Part shown: positions 46,542 through 55,477 of the stretch, in pieces
Layout: the number at the start of each line of letters is the position of its first letter
How positions within the stretch are numbered: position 1 is the first letter of the stretch
DNA from: Thermoleophilaceae bacterium
Lineage (GTDB): Bacteria; Actinomycetota; Thermoleophilia; Solirubrobacterales; Thermoleophilaceae
DNA length: 64,000 nucleotides
Assembly (NCBI GenBank): GCA_030447905.1
Contig: JAUJNZ010000004.1
Coordinates: forward strand, 1-64,000
Direction of reading: 5' to 3'
Position numbers and translations under genes: made by a program
Notes under the pieces: model-generated
What the model was told of the DNA's origin: nothing
The model's database searches: none
The model's input: the letters and a program-made list of their open reading frames with translations, nothing else

Positions 46542-47570
46542 ATGCAGCTCGGGATGGTCGGCCTCGGCCGAATGGGTGCGAACATCGTGCGCCGCCTCAT
46601 CCGCGACGGCCACGAGTGCGTCGTCTTCGACCTGGACGCCGACGCGGTCTCCGCGCTGGCGGGGGAGGGCGCCACCCCCGCCGGTTCGCTCGCCGAGCTC
46701 GCGGCCGGACTGGACCCGCCGCGCGCCGTGTGGAGCATGGTCCCGGCGGCGATCACCGGGCGCACCGTCGAAGGTCTCGCACAGGTCCTGGAGCGCGGCG
46801 ACACGATCCTGGACGGAGGGAACTCGTTCTACCGCGACGATGTCGCGCGCGCGGAGGCCCTCGCGCCGCGCGGGATCGCGTTCGTCGACGTGGGCACGAG
46901 CGGCGGGGTGTTCGGGCTCGAGCGGGGCTTCTGCCTGATGATCGGCGGCGAGCAAGAGGCCGTCGAGCGCCTCGATCCGATCTTCCGCTCGCTCGCCCCG
47001 GGGGCCGAGACGGCCGACCCCACGCCAGGACGCGGCGTCGGCCCCTCCACCGCCTCCGAGGGATACCTCCACTGCGGACCCCACGGCGCGGGCCACTTCG
47101 TGAAGATGGTTCACAACGGCATCGAGTACGGGCTCATGCACGCCTACGCCGAGGGGCTCAACCTCCTCCACAAGGCGGACGCGGGGACGCGGGACAGCCC
47201 GGCCGACGCCGAGACCGCGCCGCTGCGCGACCCGCAGGCCTACCACTACGAGATCGACGTCGGCGAGGTCGCCGAGGTCTGGCGCCGCGGCTCGGTCGTC
47301 GCCTCTTGGCTGCTCGACCTCACCGCCGCCGCGCTCGCCGAGTCGCCGGAGCTCGAGGGCTTCGGCGGGCGGGTTTCCGACTCGGGCGAGGGACGCTGGA
47401 CCATCGAGGCGGCCATCGACGTCGGCGCGCCCGTCCACGTGCTCGCCGCGGCGCTGTTCGAGCGCTTTGCGTCGCGAGGAGAGGCCCAGTGGGGAGATCA
47501 GCTCCTGTCGGCGATGCGCCAGCAGTTCGGCGGCCACGCCGAGGGCCCAGACACCCCCGTCGGCGGGTGA
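46542..47570 (+). CDS. gnd: 6-phosphogluconate dehydrogenase, decarboxylating (short GndA-like type)
   Basis: Enzyme of 342 aa that makes ribulose 5-phosphate. NAD(P) loop [19 protein letters not shown], substrate-binding [20 protein letters not shown] and the catalytic [20 protein letters not shown]. The short length matches the bacterial GndA/NAD-linked group rather than the 470-aa type. ATG at 46542; its stop overlaps the zwf start. Confidence 0.93.
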   Translation: MQLGMVGLGRMGANIVRRLIRDGHECVVFDLDADAVSALAGEGATPAGSLAELAAGLDPPRAVWSMVPAAITGRTVEGLAQVLERGDTILDGGNSFYRDDVARAEALAPRGIAFVDVGTSGGVFGLERGFCLMIGGEQEAVERLDPIFRSLAPGAETADPTPGRGVGPSTASEGYLHCGPHGAGHFVKMVHNGIEYGLMHAYAEGLNLLHKADAGTRDSPADAETAPLRDPQAYHYEIDVGEVAEVWRRGSVVASWLLDLTAAALAESPELEGFGGRVSDSGEGRWTIEAAIDVGAPVHVLAAALFERFASRGEAQWGDQLLSAMRQQFGGHAEGPDTPVGG

Positions 47571-49036
47571 TGGCGACCACCACGCCCGACATCGATCCGC
47601 GGGAAGGGCGCGATCTGCCGGTCCCTCCGGACCACGTCATCGTCCTCTTCGGGGCCACGGGCGACCTCGCGCAGCGCAAGCTCTGGCCCGGCCTCTACCA
47701 CCTCGAGGTCGCAGGGCTCATGCCGGCCGAGTTCGCGGTAATCGGGAGCAGCCGCGGCGACTACTCCGACGACGATCTGCGCGCGCTCGCCCGCAAGGCG
47801 GTCGAGGACGCCGAAGGCGTGCCGGTCGACGAGGCCGCCTGGGCGCGCTTCGCGCACCGGCTTTCCTACACGATCACCGACACGAGCGGCCCGTGTCATC
47901 TCGACGCCGCCGTCGAGGCCGCCGAGCAGCGCGCCGGACGGCGCCTGCGCCGGCTCCACTACCTCTCGGTCCCTCCCGCGGCGATGGGGCCGATAGTGCG
48001 CGAGATCGGGCGCGCCGGCCTGGCGCCCCACTCGCGCGTGGTGCTCGAGAAGCCGTTCGGCACGGACCTCGCCTCGGCGCGCGAGCTCAACGCCCTCCTG
48101 CACGAGGTCTTCGAGGAGGACCAGGTCTTTCGCATCGACCACTTCCTCGGCAAGGAGGCCGTACAGAACATCCTGGCCCTGCGCTTTGCCAACGGGATGT
48201 GGGAGCCGGTGTGGAACCGCGGGCACATCGAGCACGTCCAGATCGACGTGCCCGAGACCCTGGGGCTGACCACCCGCACCGCCTTCTACGAGGCCACCGG
48301 CGCCTACCGGGACATGGTCGTCACCCACCTCTTCCAGCTGCTCGGCTTCGTAGCCATGGAGCCGCCGACGGCACTGAGGGCACGCGAGCTCGTCGTCGAG
48401 AAGAACAAGGTCTTCCAGGCGATGCGCGTGCTCGAGTCCGACGACCTCGTGCGGGCGCAGTACACGGGCTACCGCGACGAGCCCGGCGTGCGGCCGGGGT
48501 CGGAGACCGAAACGCTGGCGGCGGCCCGAGTGTGGGTCGACAACTGGCGCTGGGCGGGCGTGCCGTTCTACCTGCGCACGGGCAAGCTGATGGCCGAGGG
48601 CCGGCGTCTGGTCACGATCGTCTTTCGCGACGCCCCCACGCGGATGTTCCCGAGGGGGTCGGGCGTGGAGGAGCAGGACCCCAACCATCTCACCTTCGAC
48701 CTCGGCGATCCGGGCGTGCTCTCGCTCGGCTTTCAGGCTAAGGCTCCAGGCCCCGGCATGGACGTCGAGCACGCCGACCTGACGTACTCGTTCGCCTCCG
48801 CGCCCAGGCACGAGCAGTCACTAGAGGCCTACGAGCGCCTCATCCATGACGCGATGGTCGGCGATCACACGCTGTTCACGACCGCGGACGGGGTGGAGCG
48901 CCTTTGGGAGGTCTCCGCCCGCATCATCTCCGACCCGCCGCCGCTGCGCCGCTATCCGCCCGGCAGCTGGGGCCCGCCCGAGGTCGACGAGCTGATCGGT
49001 GCCCACCGATGGCACCTGAGCGGCCGCCATCAGTGA
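47570..49036 (+). CDS. zwf: Glucose-6-phosphate dehydrogenase
   Basis: First enzyme of the oxidative pentose phosphate pathway, 488 aa. Cofactor loop [19 protein letters not shown], the active-site peptide [20 protein letters not shown] and [13 protein letters not shown] are characteristic. ATG overlaps the gnd stop (TGATG). With pgl and gnd it completes the NADPH-forming branch. Confidence 0.95.
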   Translation: MATTTPDIDPREGRDLPVPPDHVIVLFGATGDLAQRKLWPGLYHLEVAGLMPAEFAVIGSSRGDYSDDDLRALARKAVEDAEGVPVDEAAWARFAHRLSYTITDTSGPCHLDAAVEAAEQRAGRRLRRLHYLSVPPAAMGPIVREIGRAGLAPHSRVVLEKPFGTDLASARELNALLHEVFEEDQVFRIDHFLGKEAVQNILALRFANGMWEPVWNRGHIEHVQIDVPETLGLTTRTAFYEATGAYRDMVVTHLFQLLGFVAMEPPTALRARELVVEKNKVFQAMRVLESDDLVRAQYTGYRDEPGVRPGSETETLAAARVWVDNWRWAGVPFYLRTGKLMAEGRRLVTIVFRDAPTRMFPRGSGVEEQDPNHLTFDLGDPGVLSLGFQAKAPGPGMDVEHADLTYSFASAPRHEQSLEAYERLIHDAMVGDHTLFTTADGVERLWEVSARIISDPPPLRRYPPGSWGPPEVDELIGAHRWHLSGRHQ

Positions 49037-49120
49037 TCGACCGCCGCGGGCGCCGTCGTGAGTCGCCGAGCCGGATCCCCGGCTGCCGGGCCCAGATCGG
49101 GCCTCAGGCCCAGCTAGGGC

Positions 49121-49204
49121 TCAGGAGAGCAGGAGGACCAGCAAGACCACCACGATGATGAGGATGATCGCTCCGCTGCTGATGTAAATGCCTCTGCCCT
49201 TCAT
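49121..49204 (-). CDS. Small hydrophobic membrane peptide (27 aa)
   Basis: Starts at ATG 49204 with GAGGGGG just upstream and encodes MKGRGIYISSGAIILIIVVV followed by more Leu/Val and a stop. One transmembrane helix with a positive N-terminus. Similar peptides are frequent in actinobacteria and of unknown role. Confidence 0.55.
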   Translation of the reverse strand: MKGRGIYISSGAIILIIVVVLLVLLLS

Positions 49205-49342
49205 ATGGCCCCCTCGGTTGAGCTGCGTTGCCACTTCCGCGGGCTACCCGATCCATGCGCCCCCGCGCGACGCGTTCGAGCTCGGCGATCTTCTCACAAG
49301 CGCTTCCTCCGCGCTCGGCCGCGTCCGGCGACTGCCCTCAGC

Positions 49343-49909
49343 TCAGCAGCTGCGGTACCCGAAGTGCGTCGTCCACACCTGGGCGTTCGAGCGACCCTGG
49401 AAAGTACCCTTGCGCAGGCCCACACCGAGGTGGATGAACTTCGAGTTGAGGATGTTGGCGCGGTGAGGGGTCGAGTTGACCCACCGGGTCATGATCGCCC
49501 GCGGGCTGCCGTAGCTGCCCGAGCCCCAGGCGATGTTCTCGCCAACGCTCCAGCTGCGGCATGACGTGTAGCCGACGGCCCTGATGTGGAAGAAGGTCTC
49601 GCGCCCGCAGGCCGTGTGGCTGAACTGGTTGCAGCGGATCAAGTCGGCTGTCTTGCGGTCGCTCGAGGTCTGGAGCAGCGCGTTGCCGCGGATACCCGCC
49701 CGGCGGGTCCTCGCGCGCGCGTAATTGTGGAGGCACCCCATGATGGCCTCCTGCTCGCCCGGTGAGAGGCTCGTATTGATCTGCTTCTGGCCGCCGCAGT
49801 TGGTCATCGGGGCGACCAGGTAGTCGTAGGTCCCGGCGGATGCGGTGGCGGGTCCGACCGCCAACACGGCGGCGGCGAGCGAAGCGACGAGGGCGAGGCG
49901 AAGGTGCAT
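49343..49909 (-). CDS. Secreted CAP-domain (SCP/PR1-like) protein
   Basis: Exported protein of 188 aa. Signal peptide LALVASLAAAVLAVGPATASA precedes the CAP domain. HNYARARTRRAG, SDRKTADLIRCNQFSH, GENIAWGSGSYGSPRAIMTR and HRANILNSKFIHLGVG carry the CAP His/Glu residues. At least five Cys suggest disulfides. ATG at 49909 has AGGAG upstream. Function of bacterial CAP proteins is uncertain. Confidence 0.9.
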   Translation of the reverse strand: MHLRLALVASLAAAVLAVGPATASAGTYDYLVAPMTNCGGQKQINTSLSPGEQEAIMGCLHNYARARTRRAGIRGNALLQTSSDRKTADLIRCNQFSHTACGRETFFHIRAVGYTSCRSWSVGENIAWGSGSYGSPRAIMTRWVNSTPHRANILNSKFIHLGVGLRKGTFQGRSNAQVWTTHFGYRSC

Positions 49910-50040
49910 GGTTCTCCTGAAGTGAGTCGAGACCAGATCGAGACAGAGCTGCTCTGTCTTTATCGACAGCGAGCGGTACCAAGACGACACCGTTCGACGG
50001 ATGTTCGAACGGTGCCCGCTCTCTCTGATCGACTAGAACC

Positions 50041-50982
50041 CTAAGGCGCGCCGGAAGGTTCGCCTGCTCTGCGCCACCCTCTGGTCTCCGGCAGCGGGGT
50101 GAGCGTCTGCTCGAGGCGCTCGCGCATCGGCTCGTAGTCGGGCGGCAGGGAGAGGCGCTCCCCGAGGCTCTCGAGTGGCTCGTCGGTCGTGAAGCCGGGG
50201 CCGAGCGTGGCGAGCTCGAAGAGCACGCCGCTCGGCTCGCGGAAGTAGACCGAGCGGAAGTAGAAGCGGTCGATGACCGGGGTCGCGTGGGCGCCCGCGG
50301 CGAGCGCGCGCTCGCGCCATCTCTCCTGCTCGTCGGCATCCGTGGCCCAGGCGACGTGGTGCACCGTGCCCGCCCCACCAACGCCCCGCCGGTCGGTGAC
50401 GTCGTAGACGATCCGACCGCCGCGGTGGGAGCCGCGCGCCTCGAACTCTCGCGGGGAGCGGGGCTCGAAGGCCAGGGCGTCCTCGAGCAGCGGGCGACTC
50501 GCCTCGGGGTCGGCCGTGAGGGCTCGAACGGCATCGAATCCCTGCAGGGCGAGCTCGTCCGGCACCCCGGCGGCGTGGGCGATGAGCGGCGCGTCCGCGA
50601 CGTCGGTCACCGCGAGCTCGTGCTCGAGGCCCTCCGGGTCGGCGAAGATCAGCGTGCCGTCCTCGTGGCGGGCCTCGATCCCCTCGTCGCCGAGGCGCCG
50701 TGCCCAGAACTCGATGGCGTCCGGAGAGGCCACCCGCCACACGACCCGGTGGACCATTCCGGCGCCGGCACGGCCGCGGGCGACCCCGGGATACTCGAAG
50801 AAGGTGAGATCGTTGCCGGGGGCGCCCTCCTCGTCGCCGTAGAACAGGTGGTAGACGGTCGGGTCGTCCTGGTTGACCGTCTTCTTGATCAGGCGCAGGC
50901 CGAGCACGCGCGCGTAGAAGTCGACGTTGCCCGGTGCGTCGCCGGTGATGGCGGTGATGTGGTGGATGCCCTCGAGCTTCAT
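50041..50982 (-). CDS. Ring-cleaving VOC-family dioxygenase (MhqO-like)
   Basis: Two-module VOC protein of 313 aa. EGIHHITAITGDAPGNVDFY with metal His, LRLIKKTVNQDDPTVYHLFY, VHHVAWATDADEQ and FREPSGVLFELATLGPGFTT (Glu ligand) fit the hydroquinone/catechol-type dioxygenase group. In Bacillus, MhqO is induced by quinones and electrophiles. Substrate here unknown. Confidence 0.9.
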   Translation of the reverse strand: MKLEGIHHITAITGDAPGNVDFYARVLGLRLIKKTVNQDDPTVYHLFYGDEEGAPGNDLTFFEYPGVARGRAGAGMVHRVVWRVASPDAIEFWARRLGDEGIEARHEDGTLIFADPEGLEHELAVTDVADAPLIAHAAGVPDELALQGFDAVRALTADPEASRPLLEDALAFEPRSPREFEARGSHRGGRIVYDVTDRRGVGGAGTVHHVAWATDADEQERWRERALAAGAHATPVIDRFYFRSVYFREPSGVLFELATLGPGFTTDEPLESLGERLSLPPDYEPMRERLEQTLTPLPETRGWRRAGEPSGAP

Positions 50983-51487
50983 CGTGTCGCTGTCCCTGGG
51001 GACGTCGCGAGTCTAGGCCTATGTCGCTTACGCGTCTTCGTACAGGCCCTCCCTGAGAAGATCTCGCTCGCCGTGGAGAGCCGATCGGAGGGCGACGAGG
51101 GGACACATGTGGCGGCACAGCGCCGGCGGCGCTCGACGTCTCGCGACGGGCGAACGCCGAGCCGGGATTCCGCCGAGGACTTCGAGGTCCCGAGCTGGGT
51201 CGACCGGCCGTCTTGAGCCGGTCCGACCGGTTTGGCGCGCGCCGAGCCGGGTAGCATCCCGCACGGATCCAAACCGCGATGAGTCGGACCAGTCCTCCGA
51301 GGACACTCCGCCCGAGGAGATTCACCAGGAGGAGGAGGAGCGGGAGGGCGCCGGCGGCGACGCCGAAGAGAACGCCGGAGTGCCGAACGAGGCAGGTCAG
51401 GCCACGGGCAACCCCGCAGCGCGGGCTGACGTACCGACGCTCATCGTCGGGCGGAGCTCTGCGCCCGCTGCCTACCCTTCGAGCGCC
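50983..51487. other. Intergenic region with an acidic open frame of doubtful status
   Basis: About 500 nt. From 51260 to 51487 the frame of the following metallopeptidase is open and encodes an acidic stretch (DESDQSSEDTPPEEIHQEEE), but I find no conventional start near it. It may be an N-terminal extension of that gene or noncoding. Nothing else seen. Confidence 0.3.
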
Positions 51488-52063
51488 GTGCTCGAGCCGG
51501 TCAAGCCCATCCTGCGCGCCGGTGCCGCGGCGCTCTTCGTCGTCGGGACGATCCTGTTCCTGGTCAACCCGCCGTCGCTCTCGGGCGCCGAGGACCTCAT
51601 CGCCGTGATCGCCGGGGGCTGTGCCCTCGCGCTCCTGACCGCCTGGGCCACGGTCGCCCTCCGCGGTCGGGATGAGATCACCGAGCCCGAGTTCGAGCGG
51701 GTGGTCGAGCGCACCGAGACGCTGGCCCAGGCGTCTTCGACCGCTCGCGAGCCGACGGATTTCGAGCGCATCGTCGGGGAGGCGATCGAGCGCTTGCCCG
51801 AGGAGTTCCGGAGCCTGCTGGACGAGGTCCCCGTCGTGGTCTCCCGCCGCGGCCGGGAGACGCGCGCCTACGGGCACTACTTCGGGGACACGGTCGCCCG
51901 CGGGGCCCATGAGGACCGCATCGTGGTCTATCAGGACACCCTCGAGCGCGACTTCGGTCACGACCCCGCGCTGCTGGCCGACCAGGTCGAGCGCACGCTG
52001 CGCCACGAGGTCGCCCACCATCTGGGCTGGGAGGAGCGCGGCGTCCGCGACCTCGGGCTCTGA
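51488..52063 (+). CDS. Membrane-anchored metallopeptidase-family protein (HExxH)
   Basis: Protein of about 191 aa with two membrane helices at the N-terminus (ILRAGAAALFVVGTILFLV and LIAVIAGGCALALLTAWATV). The zincin-like domain that follows has FERIVGEAIERLPEEFRSLL, DRIVVYQDTLERDFG and the zinc motif HEVAHHLG (PF06262-type). GTG at 51488 chosen because it starts just before the first helix; an extended acidic N-terminus is possible. Confidence 0.8.
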   Translation: MLEPVKPILRAGAAALFVVGTILFLVNPPSLSGAEDLIAVIAGGCALALLTAWATVALRGRDEITEPEFERVVERTETLAQASSTAREPTDFERIVGEAIERLPEEFRSLLDEVPVVVSRRGRETRAYGHYFGDTVARGAHEDRIVVYQDTLERDFGHDPALLADQVERTLRHEVAHHLGWEERGVRDLGL

Positions 52064-52142
52064 CCCGCCCCGCCGCGGGCGATCCAGCCGCTCCCCCGGC
52101 GGGTGGTCAAGCTCCCCGGCCGGGGGTAGCCTGTGGATCCTC

Positions 52143-52232
52143 GGAGAGGTGTCCGAGTGGCTTAAGGAGCGCGATTGGAAATCGCGTGGGCGGGGTCGAC
52201 CTGCCTCGAGGGTTCGAATCCCTCCCTCTCCG
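52143..52232 (+). tRNA. tRNA-Ser (anticodon GGA)
   Basis: A 90-nt class II tRNA. Acceptor GGAGAGG pairs with CCTCTCC (52225-52231), the T-arm is GAGGGTTCGAATCCCTC, anticodon stem CGCGA/TCGCG encloses TTGGAAA, and a long variable arm and G discriminator are present. No encoded CCA. Confidence 0.95.
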
Positions 52233-52278
52233 CTGCACTCGCCGCGAGTCGCGCCACCGGCCGGGTAGCGTTGCGCCC

Positions 52279-53028
52279 ATGACCCGCCCCCGCATCGGTC
52301 TGTGCGCCGCCATCGAGGACGTGAACTATCGCGTCTGGAACGAGGCGGCGGTGATGCTCCCGCGCGCCCATTCCGACGCGGTCGCCCGCGCGGGTGGCCT
52401 TGCCCTCCTGCTGGCGCCCGACGACACGCTCGCCGAGCGCCCCGACGAGGCGCTCGACGTGCTCGACGGCCTCCTGCTCGCCGGCGGCTCCGACGTCGAC
52501 CCGCTCACCTACGGGGCCCCGCCCCATCCGAGCGTGACCGAGACCAACCCCGCCCGCGACCGCTTCGAGCTCGCGCTCACCCATCGCGCCCTCGAGCGCG
52601 AGCTCCCCGTGCTCGGCATCTGCCGCGGAATGGAGCTGCTCAACGTCGCGACGGGCGGAACGCTCGTCGCCGACCTCCCCGAGGCGCTCGGAAGCGATCG
52701 CCACCGCGAGGAGCCCGGCGTCTTCGGAGAGCACGAGGTCCGGCTCGACCCGGGATCGCTGGCGGCCCGGGCCGTGGGAGGCGGGCGGACGAGCGTCATG
52801 TCTCACCACCACCAGGCCGCCGACGAGCTCGGCGAAGGGGTCGTCGCGAGCGGCTGGTCGGTCGAGGACGAGGTCGTCGAGGCCATCGAGGTGCCCGGAG
52901 CGGGTTTTGCCCTCGGCGTGCTGTGGCACCCCGAGATCGACCCCAGCAGCTCGGTGATCGCGTCCTTCGTCGAGGCGGCGAGGACGGCGCGGGATGCGGT
53001 CGCGGCGCCGGCGTCCGACCTCGGCTAG
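52279..53028 (+). CDS. Gamma-glutamyl-gamma-aminobutyrate hydrolase-like (class I GATase, C26)
   Basis: Amidotransferase-fold hydrolase of 249 aa. LDGLLLAGGSDVDPLTYG, nucleophile elbow GICRGMELLNVATGG and the catalytic His/Glu in LGVLWHPEID fit PuuD-like enzymes that cleave gamma-glutamyl amides. No puu genes are adjacent, so the precise substrate is open. Its stop overlaps that of the convergent DUF6812-like gene. Confidence 0.9.
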   Translation: MTRPRIGLCAAIEDVNYRVWNEAAVMLPRAHSDAVARAGGLALLLAPDDTLAERPDEALDVLDGLLLAGGSDVDPLTYGAPPHPSVTETNPARDRFELALTHRALERELPVLGICRGMELLNVATGGTLVADLPEALGSDRHREEPGVFGEHEVRLDPGSLAARAVGGGRTSVMSHHHQAADELGEGVVASGWSVEDEVVEAIEVPGAGFALGVLWHPEIDPSSSVIASFVEAARTARDAVAAPASDLG

Positions 53029-53280
53029 CCGCCACCCTCGAGCGGCAGCACGAGCCGGACGTGGCGCCGGGCCACGAGCATGAAGCCGACCTGCTGCGCC
53101 TCGCGCGAGGCGTCGAGCGGGGTCACCGCCGCGTCCTCGATCGAGAAGAAGTCCCGATCGTCCTGGTTGACGTAGTGACAGGCGGCTGCGAAAGCCCTCG
53201 GCGGGGAGGGTGAGCATGCCCTCGATGCGGTAGCGGTCGGTCTCGAGGAAGACCGGCTCGCGGCGCTGGTGGCTGCTCAC
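53025..53280 (-). pseudogene. DUF6812-like small protein gene with a frameshift
   Basis: First part: REPVFLETDRYRIEGMLTLP and AEGFRSRLS; second part in another frame: YVNQDDRDFFSIEDAAVTPL, QVGFMLVARRHVRLVLPL, then GGG and stop. Together they give about 85 residues resembling DUF6812. The break lies near 53178 and the total length is 3n+1. One indel only, so either a null allele or an assembly error. Confidence 0.65.
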
Positions 53281-53290
53281 CGGCGCGATG

Positions 53291-54319
53291 CTATCCGGGC
53301 GGCGGAGGCGGCGCGGGAGGCGCCGACGACGCAACGAGCGCGTACACGACGAAACCGGCGAACAGCCCGAGCCAGATGAGCTGGTAGACGCCGCCGAAGC
53401 TGCGCCGCCGCAGGCGCCACCACGCCAGCGCGCCGCCGACCAGGCCGACGATGCCGGCCACGAGTGCGGTCGGCTCGAGCACCCAGGGCGTGAAGGCCAT
53501 GCCGAAGGCGACCGGCAGCGAGGACTGGAAGACCATCGCGCCGGTGATGTTGCCGAGCGCGAGGCTGTCCTTGCCGTCGCGAACCCAGATGAAGCTGTTC
53601 GCCTTCTCGGGCAGCTCGGTCGCGAGCGGGGCGAGCACCAGAGCGAGCACGAGGAGCGGCACCCCGAGGCCGGTCGCCACCGCCTCGACCTCGTGCACGA
53701 ACAGCTCCGCCCCGCCGACGATCGCGGCGATCGAGAGCACGAGCTGGAGGATGAGCTGGAAGGCATTCGGCGGGTCCTCGCGCGTCGAGTCGAAGAACAG
53801 CGGGCTGGGCTCCTCCTCTTCGACCTCGCCTCCACGGCGGACCGTCACCACGACGTAGGCGCAATAGGCGAGCGCGAAGACGATCGCGATGGCGATGCGG
53901 ACCACCGTGCCGAGGCCGAGTCCGCCGATCAGGATCGCGACGCCGAAGAACGCGAGAAAGAAGGCGAAGTCGCGCTGGCCCGTGCGCATCTGCGACTGGA
54001 TCTCGCGGCCCTGTTCGCGGCGCTTGGCGAAGATCGTGGCCGAGAGACCGACGAGCGCCATGGCGAGGGTCCCGAGCAGAAACGGCGCTCCGATGATCGC
54101 TCCGATGGCGATCGCCTGCTGCGGCGGGTCGGAGCCCTGGAGGATGGCGATCACGGGGATCACCGACTCCGGCAGGGCGGTGGCCACCGCGGCGAGCAGG
54201 CTTCCGATCGCACCCTGTCCGAGGTTCAGGCGCCGCCCCGCCCACTCGACGGAGTTCGTGAAGAAGAACGCCCCCACGACGATGAGGACGAACGAGAGGG
54301 CCAGCAGGAGGATGGTCAC
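53291..54319 (-). CDS. Sodium/calcium exchanger-family (CaCA) cation antiporter
   Basis: Membrane protein of 342 aa with about ten helices. The two alpha-repeats are seen in GQGAIGSLLAAVATALPESV and VLAPLATELPEKANS, with GNITGAMVFQSSLPVA. Typical of the YrbG/CaxA-type branch. GTG start at 54319. Confidence 0.88.
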   Translation of the reverse strand: MTILLLALSFVLIVVGAFFFTNSVEWAGRRLNLGQGAIGSLLAAVATALPESVIPVIAILQGSDPPQQAIAIGAIIGAPFLLGTLAMALVGLSATIFAKRREQGREIQSQMRTGQRDFAFFLAFFGVAILIGGLGLGTVVRIAIAIVFALAYCAYVVVTVRRGGEVEEEEPSPLFFDSTREDPPNAFQLILQLVLSIAAIVGGAELFVHEVEAVATGLGVPLLVLALVLAPLATELPEKANSFIWVRDGKDSLALGNITGAMVFQSSLPVAFGMAFTPWVLEPTALVAGIVGLVGGALAWWRLRRRSFGGVYQLIWLGLFAGFVVYALVASSAPPAPPPPPG

Positions 54320-54393
54320 GCCCGAGTCCTTCCCCGCCGGGTGCGGTCCTAGGCGGAGTGCGCGAGCCCGGGCCGAAGCCGGGCTCGACAGGG

Positions 54394-55296
54394 CTAGCGC
54401 TCGCGGTTACCGCCGCCGCCCTGCCGAGGCGGCGCTTGGCCGCCCTGACCGCCACCTCGCCTTGGAGGGACCTGGCGGGTGGGCGGCTCCTCACCCGTTC
54501 GCGGGGCGGCAGGCGCCTCTCCGCCGCCGGCTTGGCTCCCGCCCCGCGCCGCGTGCTCCTGTTGAGCGCGCTGCTTGGCCCGCTGGGCGTCGCGCTGGCC
54601 GCGATCCTTGCCGAGCTCGTAGTCGCGCCGGACCTGGTCGCGCTGCTCCTGACCCTTCTGGTAGGCGTCGTTGATCATCTTGGCGGCGACTTCCCGACCG
54701 CCGAGGCCAAAGGCGAGGGCGAGGGCACCCGCCAGTCCGTAGAGAAGCGCCTGGAAGGCGATGGGCACGATCTCCGGCGCGATCTCGAGCTGGTCGAGGA
54801 CCATGAACGCGGCGATGACCATGATCAGTCCCGGTACGACCGCCTTGACGATGCTTCCGGTCGGCGTATCCCCCATCGTGCGCTGCACGAGACCCCCGAG
54901 TGCACCCGATGCCGCGGCCGCGATGACGAAGATCAGCACCGCGGCGGCGAGCTTCGGCAGGTAGCTGTAGATGCCCTCGAGCAGGGACGTGAGCCCCGGG
55001 TTGCCCGTGTAGGAGATGGCCACCGACAGCGCGCCGAGGAGGACGAAGAAGAAGACGATCGTCCCGATCAGCCGCGACGGGCTCGAGCCTGGGCTGATGC
55101 GCTCCGCGTACTGGCCGTACTCGTTGTTGTGGAGCGTGCGGTCGAGGCCGACCCGGTCGAGCAGGCGGGCCGTGAGCGAGCGAAGGACCCGCGCGACGAT
55201 GTAGCCGATGAGGAGGATCAGCAGGAACACGACGATCGTCGGGATCGCCTGCAGGACGGTGTTGAGAAGGTTGGTCAGGGTTTCGGTGACTTTCAA
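54394..55296 (-). CDS. MscS-like/conserved TM helix membrane protein
   Basis: Protein of 300 aa with four or five helices. The N-terminal IPTIVVFLLILLIGYIVARV and the second module LPKLAAAVLIFVIAAAASGA are TM_helix (PF05552) repeats found in small-conductance mechanosensitive channel relatives (CmpX-like). The C-terminal 80 residues are a charged, Gly/Gln/Arg-rich tail. TTG start at 55296 with GAGGAG upstream. Confidence 0.82.
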   Translation of the reverse strand: MKVTETLTNLLNTVLQAIPTIVVFLLILLIGYIVARVLRSLTARLLDRVGLDRTLHNNEYGQYAERISPGSSPSRLIGTIVFFFVLLGALSVAISYTGNPGLTSLLEGIYSYLPKLAAAVLIFVIAAAASGALGGLVQRTMGDTPTGSIVKAVVPGLIMVIAAFMVLDQLEIAPEIVPIAFQALLYGLAGALALAFGLGGREVAAKMINDAYQKGQEQRDQVRRDYELGKDRGQRDAQRAKQRAQQEHAARGGSQAGGGEAPAAPRTGEEPPTRQVPPRRGGGQGGQAPPRQGGGGNRER

Positions 55297-55433
55297 GGTG
55301 GGCTCCTCTCGTGCGCGCGCGGCGGCCCGGCACCATCGGGCGAGGCTGGCAAAGAAAGACGGTTCTTAGCAGATATGAGACCAGTTCGTCATTTGCTCGT
55401 CGTGATTACGAGCTAAGAAGTCCCATTTTCGGG

Positions 55434-55464
55434 GTCTGACTCCTACAGCGTACCGAAGTGAGAC
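55434..55464. promoter_or_regulatory. Inverted repeat upstream of the TetR-SpoIIE gene
   Basis: GTCTGACT (55434-55441) and AGTGAGAC (55457-55464) are complementary at 7 of 8 positions with a 15-nt spacer, in an AT-richer divergent promoter region. It could be an operator for the TetR-type HTH encoded immediately downstream; unproven. Confidence 0.3.
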
Positions 55465-55477
55465 TATTCGGAGGAGC

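Noticed and set aside
50033-52021. Long minus-strand frame opposite the metallopeptidase and VOC dioxygenase
   Set aside because: Low-complexity, no domain features, and it covers the dioxygenase in a shifted frame.
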